From: Brevibacillus gelatini
Lineage (GTDB): Bacteria; Bacillota; Bacilli; Brevibacillales; Brevibacillaceae
Direction: 5' to 3'
DNA length: 64,000 nucleotides
NCBI RefSeq assembly: GCF_003710935.1
Contig: NZ_RHHS01000012.1
Location: 120,588 to 184,587, forward strand
Position numbers and translations under genes: made by a program. The notes beneath the pieces are model-generated. The model had not been told where the DNA came from and did not search any database. It saw only the letters and a program-made list of their open reading frames with translations. Each line of letters begins with the position of its first letter. Within the stretch, counting starts at the first letter, position 1. Positions 1-8,786 of this stretch are shown piece after piece.

Positions 1-1
1 A

Positions 2-1240
2 CTGACTGGTGGACAGTTGCCTGAGTTCCAAATGGAAAAAGCGGAGCCACAAAAACAACTGTTCATGATCGGTAACGACGCGATCGCTCTGGGTGCTATC
101 GCAGCAGGCTGCCGCTTCATGCCAGCATATCCGATCACACCGGCTTCCGAAGTAATGGAATACCTGATTAAAAAACTGCCAAAACTGGGCGGAACCGTTA
201 TCCAAACAGAAGACGAGATCGCTGCGATTACGATGGCAATCGGTGCTAACTACGCAGGTGCCCGTTCCTTGACTGCTTCTGCAGGTCCTGGTCTGTCCCT
301 GATGATGGAAGCAATCGGTCTGGCTGGTATCACCGAAACACCAGTTGTGATCGTAAACACTCAACGTGGTGGCCCATCCACAGGTATGCCGACCAAAATC
401 GAGCAATCCGACGTAAACGCAATGATCTATGGTACACACGGCGACATTCCAAAAGTCGTTATCACGCCAAGCACAGTAGAAGAGTGCTTCTACGATGCAG
501 TTGAAGCGTTTAACATTGCGGAAGAGTACCAGCTGCCAGTCATTCTCATGACAGACCTGACTCTTTCCCTGGGTAAACAAACCGTTGCCCCATTTGACTA
601 CAACAAAGTGGAAATTCGCCGCGGAAAACTGCTCGCTGGACAAGAACTGCCTGAAAAAGAGCAAAACGACCTGTTCAAGCGTTATGAAGTAACCGAAGAT
701 GGCGTTTCCCCACGCGTTATCCCTGGACAAAAATACGGTCTGCACCACGTAACAGGGGTAGAGCACGATGAAACTGGCCGTCCTTCCGAGAATGCTGCGA
801 ACCGTATCCAGCAAATGGATAAACGTATGCGCAAGCTGGAAGGCGTTCTGAAAACGTTCAAAAACCCTGTAACCGTCGATGCTCCTCATGCTGATGCGGA
901 TGTTCTGGTAGTGGGAATCAACTCCACCATCGGTACCATTCAAGAAGCAAAAGGCCGTCTGGAAAAAGAGGGAATCAAGGTTAACCATGCACAAATCCGT
1001 TTGCTGCATCCATTCCCGACTGAACAAATCAAAGCACTGATGGATAAAGCGAAAAAAGTGGTTGTTGTTGAGCATAACATCCAGGCACAAGTGGCCAACC
1101 TCATCAAACAACACGTTGGAAGCGCTGAAAAAATCGAATCTGTGCTGAAATATGACGGTAATCCATTCCTGCCGAAGGAAATCTATGCTGAAGTGAAGGA
1201 GCTGGTAAAACATGGCGACTATGAAAGAGTTTCGAAATAA
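2..1240 (+). CDS. korA: 2-oxoacid:ferredoxin oxidoreductase, alpha subunit (5' end cut by the window)
   Basis: This subunit, with KorB, oxidatively decarboxylates a 2-oxoacid such as 2-oxoglutarate or pyruvate to its acyl-CoA and passes electrons to ferredoxin. The reading frame is open from base 2, so the gene starts upstream. What is visible begins near the junction to the alpha domain, and family members of this type carry a gamma domain before it. The AYPITPASE and GPGLSLMMEA stretches are typical of the pyrimidine-binding domain, and the QRGGPSTGMPT segment is highly conserved. The end overlaps korB by 29 bases, which suggests translational coupling. The exact substrate cannot be told from sequence. 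Confidence 0.93.
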   Translation: MTGGQLPEFQMEKAEPQKQLFMIGNDAIALGAIAAGCRFMPAYPITPASEVMEYLIKKLPKLGGTVIQTEDEIAAITMAIGANYAGARSLTASAGPGLSLMMEAIGLAGITETPVVIVNTQRGGPSTGMPTKIEQSDVNAMIYGTHGDIPKVVITPSTVEECFYDAVEAFNIAEEYQLPVILMTDLTLSLGKQTVAPFDYNKVEIRRGKLLAGQELPEKEQNDLFKRYEVTEDGVSPRVIPGQKYGLHHVTGVEHDETGRPSENAANRIQQMDKRMRKLEGVLKTFKNPVTVDAPHADADVLVVGINSTIGTIQEAKGRLEKEGIKVNHAQIRLLHPFPTEQIKALMDKAKKVVVVEHNIQAQVANLIKQHVGSAEKIESVLKYDGNPFLPKEIYAEVKELVKHGDYERVSK

Positions 1241-2078
1241 CGTTAAGCCTAACTGGTGCCCAGGCTGTGGAGACTTCTCCATCCAGGCGGCGATTCAACG
1301 CGCCGCAGCGAACGTAGGTCTGGAACCTGAAAATCTGGCGGTTATTTCTGGTATCGGATGTTCCGGACGTATTTCCGGCTACATCAACTGCTATGGTTTC
1401 CACGGTATTCACGGACGCTCCCTGCCAATCGCACAAGGTGTGAAAATGGCAAACCGCGAGCTGACTGTTATCGCAGCAGGCGGTGACGGGGATGGATTTG
1501 CGATCGGTATGGGTCACACGGTTCACGCCATCCGTCGCAACATGAACATCACCTACATCGTGATGGACAACCAAATTTACGGTCTGACAAAAGGTCAAAC
1601 CTCTCCGCGTTCCGCGACTGGTTTCGTGACCAAGTCTACACCGCAAGGCTCCATTGAGTCCTCCATCACTCCAGTGGAACTGGCGCTGTCTGTTGGTGCG
1701 ACTTTCGTTGCCCAATCTTTCTCCAGCGACCTGAAGGGCTTGACTGAGCTGATTGAAAGAGGGATCAAACACGAAGGCTTCTCCCTGATTAACGTATTCA
1801 GCCCTTGTGTAACCTACAACAAAGTAAACACCTACGACTGGTTCAAAGAGAACATCGTGCCTGTAGAAACAATCGAAGGCTACGATCCGCATGACCGCAT
1901 CAAGGCGATGTCTACATCCATGAAATACAACGGTCTGATTACCGGTCTGATCTATCAAAATACCGAGCAAAAACCTTACGAAGCGCTCGTAAAAGGCTTC
2001 AAAGAAGAAGGCTTGGCGAAACAGGACATTCGTCTGTCCCAAGAAGACTTCGACAAACTGGTTGCAGAATTTGCATAA
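1212..2078 (+). CDS. korB: 2-oxoacid:ferredoxin oxidoreductase, beta subunit
   Basis: This is the thiamine-diphosphate and 4Fe-4S subunit of the KorAB enzyme. The ATG lies inside the end of korA. CPGCGD at residues 16-21 and the later GIGCSGR supply cluster cysteines. The GGDGDGFAIG segment near residue 95 is the ThDP/Mg motif, followed by the conserved NQIYGLTKGQ stretch. Its 288 residues are the usual length for two-subunit enzymes. The gene is followed directly by a strong terminator, so korAB ends here. No delta (ferredoxin-like) subunit follows, so an external ferredoxin is probably the acceptor. Confidence 0.95.
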   Translation: MATMKEFRNNVKPNWCPGCGDFSIQAAIQRAAANVGLEPENLAVISGIGCSGRISGYINCYGFHGIHGRSLPIAQGVKMANRELTVIAAGGDGDGFAIGMGHTVHAIRRNMNITYIVMDNQIYGLTKGQTSPRSATGFVTKSTPQGSIESSITPVELALSVGATFVAQSFSSDLKGLTELIERGIKHEGFSLINVFSPCVTYNKVNTYDWFKENIVPVETIEGYDPHDRIKAMSTSMKYNGLITGLIYQNTEQKPYEALVKGFKEEGLAKQDIRLSQEDFDKLVAEFA

Positions 2079-2087
2079 GGTTTCATG

Positions 2088-2122
2088 AAAAAAACCTCTC
2101 CCGATTGCGGAGAGGTTTTTTT
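2088..2122. terminator. Bidirectional terminator between korB and the YkvI-like gene
   Basis: A perfect stem AACCTCTCC/GGAGAGGTT is flanked by A and T runs on both sides, so it can end converging transcription from both strands. Confidence 0.88.
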
Positions 2123-2126
2123 ATGG

Positions 2127-3164
2127 CTACCAGGCCCGGTCACGCCACTGTCTATAGACGAGCATCACCAGAAACAGCAGAACGAGCTGGCCAAACAGCG
2201 GGTACAAAAAGCGCAGCAACGAGCTGAAGCCGACAAAGCTGACCAGGTAGCAGATGACGAGGATGCAGAGAATGATCGTGGCTCCGCGCAGCCGCGTCAC
2301 CTGACGGATTTGCTCCGTCAACCCGAACACATTGGCTACGAGTGTCGAGAAAATTTCCGCGTAGACCAGCAAGGAAAACAATAACGGGATTCCCCGCCCC
2401 AACCCTTGCAGCAGGGCAATCATCGGCATTTCCGTCTCCTGGATACCCGGCATTTTTACCGTCAGCGAGGAATAGGCCAATAGCAAGAGCAGCCCGATTC
2501 CCAAGCCCCCCATGATTCCCCCCACGATCAACGGCTTTTCACTCGTGCTGTGTCGGCCGATCGGCACAAGAACCGCTTGTGTAAGCACGACATTTAAGGC
2601 AACATAGTAGAGAGGGGAGCTAAGCCAGGCCCAGGGGCGCAAAGCTTCAACAGTGACGCTTGTATCCAGCCATGGTTTCGAGTACAAAAAGACGAGCAGC
2701 GTAAACGCGACAAGCATAGGCACAAAAATGCTGTTCACTTGATGAATGGCAAACAACCCTTTTCGCGTGACGAAAAAAATGAGAACCATGCTAAGCCAAA
2801 TGCCGATTTGCGGAGACATGTGAAATGACTCCCCAAAAATAGCCCCGGTGGCCGCCAGCATCACGGATGTCGTTCCGAGCAAAACGGTTAGCAGCAGCGT
2901 ATTAAAAACGGTGCCAAAAGGGTGCCCGAACAAATACGTGCTGACCTCTTGATAGGAATCGGCCTGGATACGGTAGGAGATGAGCATCACCCGTATCCCC
3001 GCCCACACGAATAAACTTGTCGCAATCCCAATGCCAATCAAGCCTTGTGTCCCATATTGCACAAAGAACTCGACAATTTCCCTGCCTGAGGCAAAGCCGG
3101 CTCCTACGACTGTTCCGATATACGTAAAAGCGATTTGCCATGAGGCTTTCCATGTTCCTTGCAT
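2127..3164 (-). CDS. YkvI-like polytopic membrane protein
   Basis: The 345-residue protein is almost entirely hydrophobic, with about ten predicted membrane segments. It begins with a segment rich in small residues, TVVGAGFASGREIVEFF, which is typical of the YkvI family and of LeuT-fold transporters in general. B. subtilis YkvI has no established substrate, so transport is an inference from fold. The ATG is preceded by AGGAGG at 7 bases. It is divergent from the MBL hydrolase gene and convergent with korB. Confidence 0.75.
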   Translation of the reverse strand: MQGTWKASWQIAFTYIGTVVGAGFASGREIVEFFVQYGTQGLIGIGIATSLFVWAGIRVMLISYRIQADSYQEVSTYLFGHPFGTVFNTLLLTVLLGTTSVMLAATGAIFGESFHMSPQIGIWLSMVLIFFVTRKGLFAIHQVNSIFVPMLVAFTLLVFLYSKPWLDTSVTVEALRPWAWLSSPLYYVALNVVLTQAVLVPIGRHSTSEKPLIVGGIMGGLGIGLLLLLAYSSLTVKMPGIQETEMPMIALLQGLGRGIPLLFSLLVYAEIFSTLVANVFGLTEQIRQVTRLRGATIILCILVICYLVSFVGFSSLLRFLYPLFGQLVLLFLVMLVYRQWRDRAW

Positions 3165-3217
3165 CTCAGACCTCCTGTCCCACCTTAATCCATCCTATGA
3201 ACGGGAGTGAACCGAAT

Positions 3218-3967
3218 ATGCGCGTAACCGTGCTTGGCTATCAATCTCCATATCCTGGCCCCGGGGGAGCGACACCGGGCTATTTGATCGAGACGAATGA
3301 AGCAAAGCTACTCGTCGATTGCGGCAGCGGAGTGCTATCCCAACTCGGTGTCCATATGCCTATTTACGAGCTGGATGCCCTGCTTCTGTCTCATTATCAT
3401 CACGATCATGTAGCAGATGTAGGAGTGCTCCAGTATGGACTGATGGTGCATCAGCTGTTCGGGCAACGACCTGCTGACAAGCCGCTTCCCATCTACGCGC
3501 CGGCCTTGCCGGAGCAGCAGACGAAAACGTTGACCTACCGGGATGCAACCCGCTTTTTCCCGCTCGAGGAGCAAAGCCAGCTCGTCATCGGTGACGTGCA
3601 CGTCTCGTTCCGGCGTACGGATCACGGTGACGGGGACCCATGCTACGCCATGCGCTTTGTGGCAAACGGGAAAACGATTGTGTACGGGGCCGACAGTGGG
3701 CCAGGAACAAACTGGCGCGGCTTTGTCGATGGGGCCGACTTGTTTATATGTGAAGGCACTTATTTGGATCATAACCGCCCCAAAACGCCGAACGGGCATT
3801 TGTCAGTCCGCCAGGCCGCAGAGCTGGCGCAAGCGCACGATTGCCGTTCGCTTTTGGTCACACATCTGTTTCACGGTTACGAAGAAAGCGACGTGCTCGG
3901 CCAGGCGGAGGCGTTTGTCGCAGGTCCCGTCCATGCGGCCCGCATCGGCTTGCAAATCGTGCTGTAG
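3218..3967 (+). CDS. MBL-fold metallo-hydrolase (YhfI-like)
   Basis: This is a cytosolic metallo-beta-lactamase-fold hydrolase with the metal motif HxHxDH at residues 59-64 (HYHHDH), a later RRTDHG histidine, the GADSGP aspartate segment and a C-terminal THLFHG histidine. This set resembles the RNase Z-like/phosphodiesterase branch and B. subtilis YhfI; the substrate is unknown. Two in-frame ATGs precede the chosen start. ATG 3218 was preferred because GGGAG lies 10 bases upstream and MRVTVLG is the usual family N terminus. The methyltransferase gene follows after 38 bases, probably as an operon. Confidence 0.85.
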   Translation: MRVTVLGYQSPYPGPGGATPGYLIETNEAKLLVDCGSGVLSQLGVHMPIYELDALLLSHYHHDHVADVGVLQYGLMVHQLFGQRPADKPLPIYAPALPEQQTKTLTYRDATRFFPLEEQSQLVIGDVHVSFRRTDHGDGDPCYAMRFVANGKTIVYGADSGPGTNWRGFVDGADLFICEGTYLDHNRPKTPNGHLSVRQAAELAQAHDCRSLLVTHLFHGYEESDVLGQAEAFVAGPVHAARIGLQIVL

Positions 3968-4005
3968 CAGCACGGATAGAAAGAGAGAGGAGAAAAGAAA
4001 AGGCG

Positions 4006-4566
4006 ATGTTTCCTAATGTATTGGAGGTAGCGCGAAAACTGATTCGCGAGCGAGTACAACCAGGAGAGACAGTGATTGACGCCACGATGGGCAACGGCAA
4101 TGACACGTTGTTTCTCGCCCAGCTCGTTTCGGAGACGGGCCACGTCATTGCGTTTGATATTCAGCCGCAGGCGATTGCCAAGACGAAAGAACGTCTGGAG
4201 CGGGAAGGCTTGTTAGATCGGGTCGAGCTGAAGCTGGCGAGTCACGAGGAAATCGAGAGTCTGGATGTGCAAGCTGCCGCGATCATGTTCAATCTGGGCT
4301 ATTTGCCTGGAGGCAACAAAGAGATTACGACCCAGGCCGCAAGCACGATCCGCGCCATCGAGTCCGGCTTGCATGTCCTGCGGCCAGGAGGGATCATGAC
4401 GGTGATGATTTACTGGGGTCATGCCGCAGGCGAGGTGGAAAAGGAAGCAGTGGAGGCATTTTGCCAGGAGCTTAGCCAGATGGAGTTTCTCGTGCTGAAA
4501 TACCAGTATATCAATCAGCAAAATCAGGCGCCGTTTCTGTTGGCGATTGAACGCCGGGCGCAATAA
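4006..4566 (+). CDS. mnmM: tRNA wobble-uridine methyltransferase, YtqB/MnmM type
   Basis: This is a class I SAM-dependent methyltransferase of 186 residues. DATMGNGNDT at residues 25-34 is the SAM-binding loop, followed by the acidic strand end FDIQ and the family-specific FNLGYLPGG. B. subtilis YtqB (MnmM) methylates the 5-aminomethyl-2-thiouridine wobble base of certain tRNAs; the same role is inferred here from these motifs and length. ATG 4006 was chosen because a GAGAGGAGA ribosome site lies upstream and longer in-frame starts would run into the previous gene. Confidence 0.8.
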   Translation: MFPNVLEVARKLIRERVQPGETVIDATMGNGNDTLFLAQLVSETGHVIAFDIQPQAIAKTKERLEREGLLDRVELKLASHEEIESLDVQAAAIMFNLGYLPGGNKEITTQAASTIRAIESGLHVLRPGGIMTVMIYWGHAAGEVEKEAVEAFCQELSQMEFLVLKYQYINQQNQAPFLLAIERRAQ

Positions 4567-4631
4567 TACCGCTTTCGCTTTCCCGGGCAAGCGCACCATT
4601 CGACAGCGCCAGGCTGCAAAGATTTTGCCAG

Positions 4632-4682
4632 CGGCAGGAATAGGCTTGGCGGGCGCAAAATAGGCACGCCCTTGCCGTTTTT
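4632..4682 (+). terminator. Probable terminator after the methyltransferase gene
   Basis: Nested stems CGGCA/TGCCG and GGGCG/CGCCC are followed by five T. The loop is large, so this is less certain than other terminators here. Confidence 0.5.
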
Positions 4683-4724
4683 GGCACATACCCTATGTTG
4701 AGGAATGGAGCAAGGGGGATCTTT

Positions 4725-5825
4725 GTGGACAGAATCGGCATTATGTTAGATTGGGGCATTATGCAGAAAGGGATCAGGGGAGACAAGTCGTACGAGCGTC
4801 TGCCGTATTATGTGGAAATTGGCAAAGAGCTGGGGCTGGAGCCTGTCTTTTTTCATCCAAGGCATGTCCTGCCAGGTGACGAACGGGTGCAAGGCTATTT
4901 TTGGAACGGCAGCAGGCTCGTTTCCCGGCGGGTGGCTGTACCGCGGGTCATCCACAACCGCGTCTTGACCGGGGACCAAAAAGCCCGCGCTGTCATTTCC
5001 CGGCTCAGCAAAAAGAAGACAGTCTTCAACGGCCTGGTCGTGCGAGACAAGCGCAAGGTGCACCAGATGCTGTGGAAGAACGAGCACCTACGCAAATACT
5101 TGCCCCACACCGTTCCCTATTCCGGTGAGCAGTTTCGCCAGTTTCTCGATAAATACCAGGTCGTCTATGTCAAACCGTCGATTGGCTCTGTGGGCATTGG
5201 GGTGGCCAGAATCGAGCGGCACGGGAGCGACTACCACTTTATCGCCTCGAAAAAGCGCAAAGTGATGTCGCGTCCCGAGCTGTTGGCTGCCGTGCGCCGC
5301 TGGGTCGGCGGCAAGCGTTTTCTCATCCAGCGGGGGATTCCACTGGCCCGCTACAACGGCAAAACGTTTGATATTCGCGTGTCCGTACAAAAAAACCGGG
5401 AGCGGGACTGGACGGTCAGCGGGATGGTCGCCAAAGTTGCCAACAGCAAAAACAAGCTGAGCAACCTTTCGCGCGGCGGCAGGGCGGTGCCTCTCACGGA
5501 AGCGCTGGCAACGCTGTTTTCGCCTGAGCAGCAGGAAGAGACGATCCAGCGTATCAGTGAAGCAGCGGTGGCGATCGCGAAGCAGTACGGTCGGCACTTT
5601 TCCTCGCTGGCCGATCTCGGGATGGATATGGGCATCGACGAGAAGGGTAATCCATACCTGATTGAGATCAACGTGCGGGATCAGCGGTACTCCTTTTTCA
5701 AGGCAGGAGAAAAAGCGATGTTCAAGCAAACGTACCGCCGTCCATTGGAGTACGCCCTGACCTTGCTGGAGGAGCAAAAGCTCCGCAAAAAGCACGCCAC
5801 CCAATTTTTGCGGCTGCACAGCTAA
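4725..5825 (+). CDS. YheC/YheD family ATP-grasp protein, spore coat-associated
   Basis: A 366-residue ATP-grasp protein of the YheC/YheD family, members of which are endospore coat-associated in Bacillus. Visible features are the VYVKPSIGSVGIGV strand-loop (ATP-grasp Lys and glycine loop), the FDIRVSVQKN segment and the C-terminal metal-site stretch YLIEINVRDQ. ATP-grasp enzymes join a carboxylate to an amine or thiol; the substrate is unknown. The GTG at 4725 is preferred to the ATG at 4695 because GGGGG lies 6 bases before it and the resulting N terminus (DRIGIMLDW) fits the family. It stands alone between two terminators. Confidence 0.83.
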   Translation: MDRIGIMLDWGIMQKGIRGDKSYERLPYYVEIGKELGLEPVFFHPRHVLPGDERVQGYFWNGSRLVSRRVAVPRVIHNRVLTGDQKARAVISRLSKKKTVFNGLVVRDKRKVHQMLWKNEHLRKYLPHTVPYSGEQFRQFLDKYQVVYVKPSIGSVGIGVARIERHGSDYHFIASKKRKVMSRPELLAAVRRWVGGKRFLIQRGIPLARYNGKTFDIRVSVQKNRERDWTVSGMVAKVANSKNKLSNLSRGGRAVPLTEALATLFSPEQQEETIQRISEAAVAIAKQYGRHFSSLADLGMDMGIDEKGNPYLIEINVRDQRYSFFKAGEKAMFKQTYRRPLEYALTLLEEQKLRKKHATQFLRLHS

Positions 5826-5834
5826 CGACGAAAA

Positions 5835-5861
5835 GCAGACGTCTGCCAGCGCAGCGTCTGC
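5835..5861 (+). repeat. Inverted repeat downstream of the YheC/YheD gene
   Basis: GCAGACG and CGTCTGC form a 7-bp stem just after the stop codon, upstream of the stronger terminator at 5874. It probably stabilises the 3' end. Confidence 0.5.
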
Positions 5862-5873
5862 CTGTTGAAAAGA

Positions 5874-5904
5874 AAAGGACGGTGGCGCGGGCCTCCGTCT
5901 TTTT
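5874..5904. terminator. Terminator between the YheC/YheD gene and darB
   Basis: GGACGGTGG pairs with CCTCCGTC and is followed by five T on the plus strand, with A residues before it. It can serve both converging genes. Confidence 0.75.
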
Positions 5905-5914
5905 GCATGCAGTC

Positions 5915-6388
5915 TTACGCTTTTTCTTGTTGGGGCTGGTTTTCGGCCAATGGGTAGGGCAGGTTGCGAAAGTGCCGATACGTCAGAGCCAAAATCGATT
6001 TGCGCGTCAAAATTCCCTTGAAGTAATGGTCGGCATCTTCAATACAGACAAAAGGGTGATTGATGGAGACTTCCAAAGCCTTCAAAAATTCATCCGTATC
6101 GTGCAGACGCGGCACCTTGGTGTCCATGACATCGTCGACGACGTACTCGGAAAGTTTTTCCAGCTCGAAGCGCTCAAGTCCCAGCGATTTGTTGATAATC
6201 ATGTTCGTGCTAATCAATCCGTGCAAACGGTACTGATGATCGAGTACCGGAATGGCCGAGTAGCCAGATTTGATGAGAACGAGCAGGGCGTGTTCAAGCG
6301 AGTTCCCCAATTGCACGTGAGCAACTTTTGTGGATGCGATGATGAGCTCTTTGATCGGGGTATGTAACAATGGAATATCCTGATTCAT
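5915..6388 (-). CDS. darB: CBS-domain c-di-AMP receptor DarB/CbpB (YkuL)
   Basis: The protein has two CBS motifs in 157 residues. The stretch KVAHVQLGNSLEHALLVL, followed by SGYSAIPVLD and YRLHGLI, matches B. subtilis YkuL, now DarB. DarB binds c-di-AMP; in the apo state it stimulates the (p)ppGpp synthetase Rel and interacts with pyruvate carboxylase. The match continues through the second CBS unit (VMDTKVPRLH, NHPFVCIEDAD). A related function here is inferred. It is a single-gene unit ending at a bidirectional terminator. Confidence 0.88.
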   Translation of the reverse strand: MNQDIPLLHTPIKELIIASTKVAHVQLGNSLEHALLVLIKSGYSAIPVLDHQYRLHGLISTNMIINKSLGLERFELEKLSEYVVDDVMDTKVPRLHDTDEFLKALEVSINHPFVCIEDADHYFKGILTRKSILALTYRHFRNLPYPLAENQPQQEKA

Positions 6389-6484
6389 CCAGATCGACCA
6401 CCTTTTCTGTCGTTGCGGCAGCAGCTTGCTACCAGTGATCCTCTTTTATGATACCGTAAGTGAGGGGCCAGTGGTAGATCTGCA

Positions 6485-6511
6485 GAAAAAAAGCCCGGCA
6501 GATTGCCAGGC
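6485..6511 (-). terminator. Terminator of the lipL-acyltransferase unit
   Basis: On the minus strand GCCTGGCA pairs with TGCCGGGC and seven T follow. It lies about 95 bases past the acyltransferase stop. Confidence 0.8.
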
Positions 6512-6605
6512 AATTAATCGAGGTGTGGAACAATTGTCCCTGCTCTTAGTATGCAGGTTCGGCTTCTTTTTTACATTAGGAGTTTGGAGGAAAGAGCAGC
6601 AAACG

Positions 6606-7745
6606 CTACGCCTTGTAAACCTCCGTCTTGTAGACCGGCTTGGACTTCTGCTTGCCTCTGCCACCTGTCCAGTACGACAGCAGTGTGTGTTCGTACAGGA
6701 AAATACAGAGCGGCGGCGTAATCACGAGCATGGCGAGCATGATAAGCGGTGTAGACCAATTCAGTCGGTAAATGACGTAGCTCTCCAGCAAAAACAGAAT
6801 CAACGGGTGGACGAGGTAGATCGCCATGTTTTGCCGGGCCATGCGCGATAGCCAGCCACCGAACTTGGGCAGCTTCCCGAGATAGCGGGAAAGCGAGTAG
6901 AAGCTCACCAGGAAGCTCGTCGTGTAGAGCAGGTAGATCGGTTTGAAAATGTTCAGGCTGTCGTAATACGAGACGGAGCCGTTCAAGTACCCGTAGGCCA
7001 TCCAGGCTGCGGTCCCGAGCGCAATCATCAAGGCTGGCAATTGCAGGCGACGAGTCCACGCGCGCCATTTTTCCAGGTTCAAGCCGGCATACGCGCCGAG
7101 AGCAAACGTAAAGATGTACATGTGCACGTAGTTTTGCCCGGAAATATAGGTGTGCTCAATGAAGGCAAGAACAGGAGACGCCGACCAGTCTATTTCCCAG
7201 AGCGGGCTGACAAACAGGTATTGGTACACGACGTACAGGCTGATCTGTCCGACGAACAGCACCATAAGCAGGCGAAAGCTTACCCATCGCTCAAACCACG
7301 GTTTGACCAGGCAAAACAGCAGGTTCAACTGCAAATAGAGCGGAATGTAGTACAGATGGTAAAATGCGCTGCCGGTAAACAGACTCTCGAAAAACGGTGC
7401 CGCCAGAACGGCAGGATCCATGCTTTGCAGCTTGAATCCGGTAAAGATCGCGGTCCAGATCACGTAGGGCAAAACGATGGTGCGCCAACGCTTTTTCCAA
7501 AAGGCAGCCCAGTCCAGCTCCCGCTTTTGGTACCAGTAAAACAGCAGCATCCCTGTGGCAAAAATAAACAGGGAGCGCCCGAAGCGCAGCAAAATCAGCA
7601 GAACGGCTTCCAACTCGCCGTTCCACGGGAAGTCGTGCTGGTTTGCAATGAAAAAACCGAGAATGTGAATCGAAATGACCGTGATGGCTCCAAAAACAAA
7701 AAGGGCATTCAGATCCTGAAACGTCCCCTTTCGATCGCTATTCAT
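6606..7745 (-). CDS. Acyltransferase 3 family membrane protein
   Basis: A 379-residue integral membrane protein with about ten hydrophobic segments and the layout of acyltransferase 3 (OafA/OpgC-type) proteins, which transfer acyl groups to envelope polysaccharides. The N-terminal DLNALFVFGAITVISIH segment, with its histidine near the end of the first membrane helix, and the LYYIPLYLQL stretch are typical. The ATG at 7745 is preceded by GGGAGG at 4 bases; the frame is open further upstream but without a ribosome site. It lies 55 bases after lipL and is probably cotranscribed. The acyl acceptor is unknown. Confidence 0.8.
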   Translation of the reverse strand: MNSDRKGTFQDLNALFVFGAITVISIHILGFFIANQHDFPWNGELEAVLLILLRFGRSLFIFATGMLLFYWYQKRELDWAAFWKKRWRTIVLPYVIWTAIFTGFKLQSMDPAVLAAPFFESLFTGSAFYHLYYIPLYLQLNLLFCLVKPWFERWVSFRLLMVLFVGQISLYVVYQYLFVSPLWEIDWSASPVLAFIEHTYISGQNYVHMYIFTFALGAYAGLNLEKWRAWTRRLQLPALMIALGTAAWMAYGYLNGSVSYYDSLNIFKPIYLLYTTSFLVSFYSLSRYLGKLPKFGGWLSRMARQNMAIYLVHPLILFLLESYVIYRLNWSTPLIMLAMLVITPPLCIFLYEHTLLSYWTGGRGKQKSKPVYKTEVYKA

Positions 7746-7800
7746 AAATCCTCCCAAAGTCTCACCGACTGCACCAGCTGCAAAACGAAAACGAACCATT

Positions 7801-8643
7801 TTACTTGGGCAAACGCCATTGTGGTGTAGCCAGTTCTTTTGCGGTAAAGGAGAACAGCTGCAAACGATTCGCCAAATGGTGCTGAGATTCCGCCAGCAGT
7901 TCATCCTGTACAGAGAAGGGAACGGAGTGTACGGGCCACTGGGAGCCAATCGCCGCGAACAGTCGCTCCTTTACATCGTCGACAGTGGTTGACCGTCCTG
8001 TCAGCCCGGCAATACTGCCGACTGTCGAGCCTATAATTGCCGGAATCGGCTTGTGGGCTTCCATCTCATCCAGCCCGGCGATGGCGTAAAAACGTTCCAT
8101 CCATTCTCCGCGCGGTCTTTCTTCAATATTAATGCAAATCTGCAAAATGGATCCGAAGCGGGTACGACGCTGTGCCATGCCGCCGATTTTTTTGCCGTGC
8201 AGGGAAAAATCGTACTCTCCGGCACAGTAGGAACCGAGCACTTCGCCAAATTCCAGTACGCCGTAGTCACGCAGTCCAACCTGCAGCATTTCGGCGACGA
8301 AGGAAAAGAACGAATCAATCGAAATCGTCGTATCTGGCAAGAGCCAGGCTACATTCAGTACGCCGGCATCCAGCGGAACACAGGCGCCGCCAGAAGAGCG
8401 CAGCACACATCCGAAGCCATCCTGACCATACTGGCGCAAAGCTTCCTCCAGATGAGGCAGTCTCGCGTCTCTGCGGCCCAAATACAGGGCTTGATCGTAT
8501 ACCCAGAGGTGGATGATCGGCACAGCAGATTCGGACTGCATACCGGCCGCCAATGCTTCATCGCGAACCAAAGGCTCAAGCGGCTGCCCGCGATATACGC
8601 CCGAATCCATCCAGTGAAAAGGTTGATTGACAGAAAAAGACAT
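7801..8643 (-). CDS. lipL: Octanoyl-[GcvH]:protein N-octanoyltransferase
   Basis: LipL is an amidotransferase that moves octanoyl groups from GcvH to the lipoyl domains of PDH and related complexes. The 280-residue protein has the biotin/lipoate ligase fold with RSSGGACV near residue 82. The putative catalytic Cys140 lies in [15 protein letters not shown], followed by IGGMAQRR; these match the LipL rather than the LipM subgroup. The start follows AAGGAG at 8 bases. Its client E2 proteins include PdhC encoded 36 kb away in this window. The acyltransferase gene follows in the same direction. Confidence 0.87.
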   Translation of the reverse strand: MSFSVNQPFHWMDSGVYRGQPLEPLVRDEALAAGMQSESAVPIIHLWVYDQALYLGRRDARLPHLEEALRQYGQDGFGCVLRSSGGACVPLDAGVLNVAWLLPDTTISIDSFFSFVAEMLQVGLRDYGVLEFGEVLGSYCAGEYDFSLHGKKIGGMAQRRTRFGSILQICINIEERPRGEWMERFYAIAGLDEMEAHKPIPAIIGSTVGSIAGLTGRSTTVDDVKERLFAAIGSQWPVHSVPFSVQDELLAESQHHLANRLQLFSFTAKELATPQWRLPK

Positions 8644-8678
8644 AAAAAAGGCTCCTTCACAGGATAAGAATCGCTATC

Positions 8679-8707
8679 ATTATACAATTGAACGATGTAC
8701 ATTTCTA
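8679..8707 (-). promoter_or_regulatory. Putative sigma-A promoter of lipL
   Basis: On the minus strand TAGAAA, 17 bases, then a perfect TATAAT lie about 35 bases before the lipL start. Confidence 0.6.
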
Positions 8708-8734
8708 GGTTTTCGCCAACCTTTTTTCTGGATG

Positions 8735-8776
8735 GGAAAAACACCCGACATGCAAGCTGGTGCGCGCCGGGTGTTG
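8735..8776 (-). terminator. Terminator of the SLH protein gene
   Basis: AACACCCG and CGGGTGTT form an 8-bp stem. On the minus strand it is followed by a T run, just after the SLH gene stop. Confidence 0.75.
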
Positions 8777-8786
8777 GGACTTTCCA

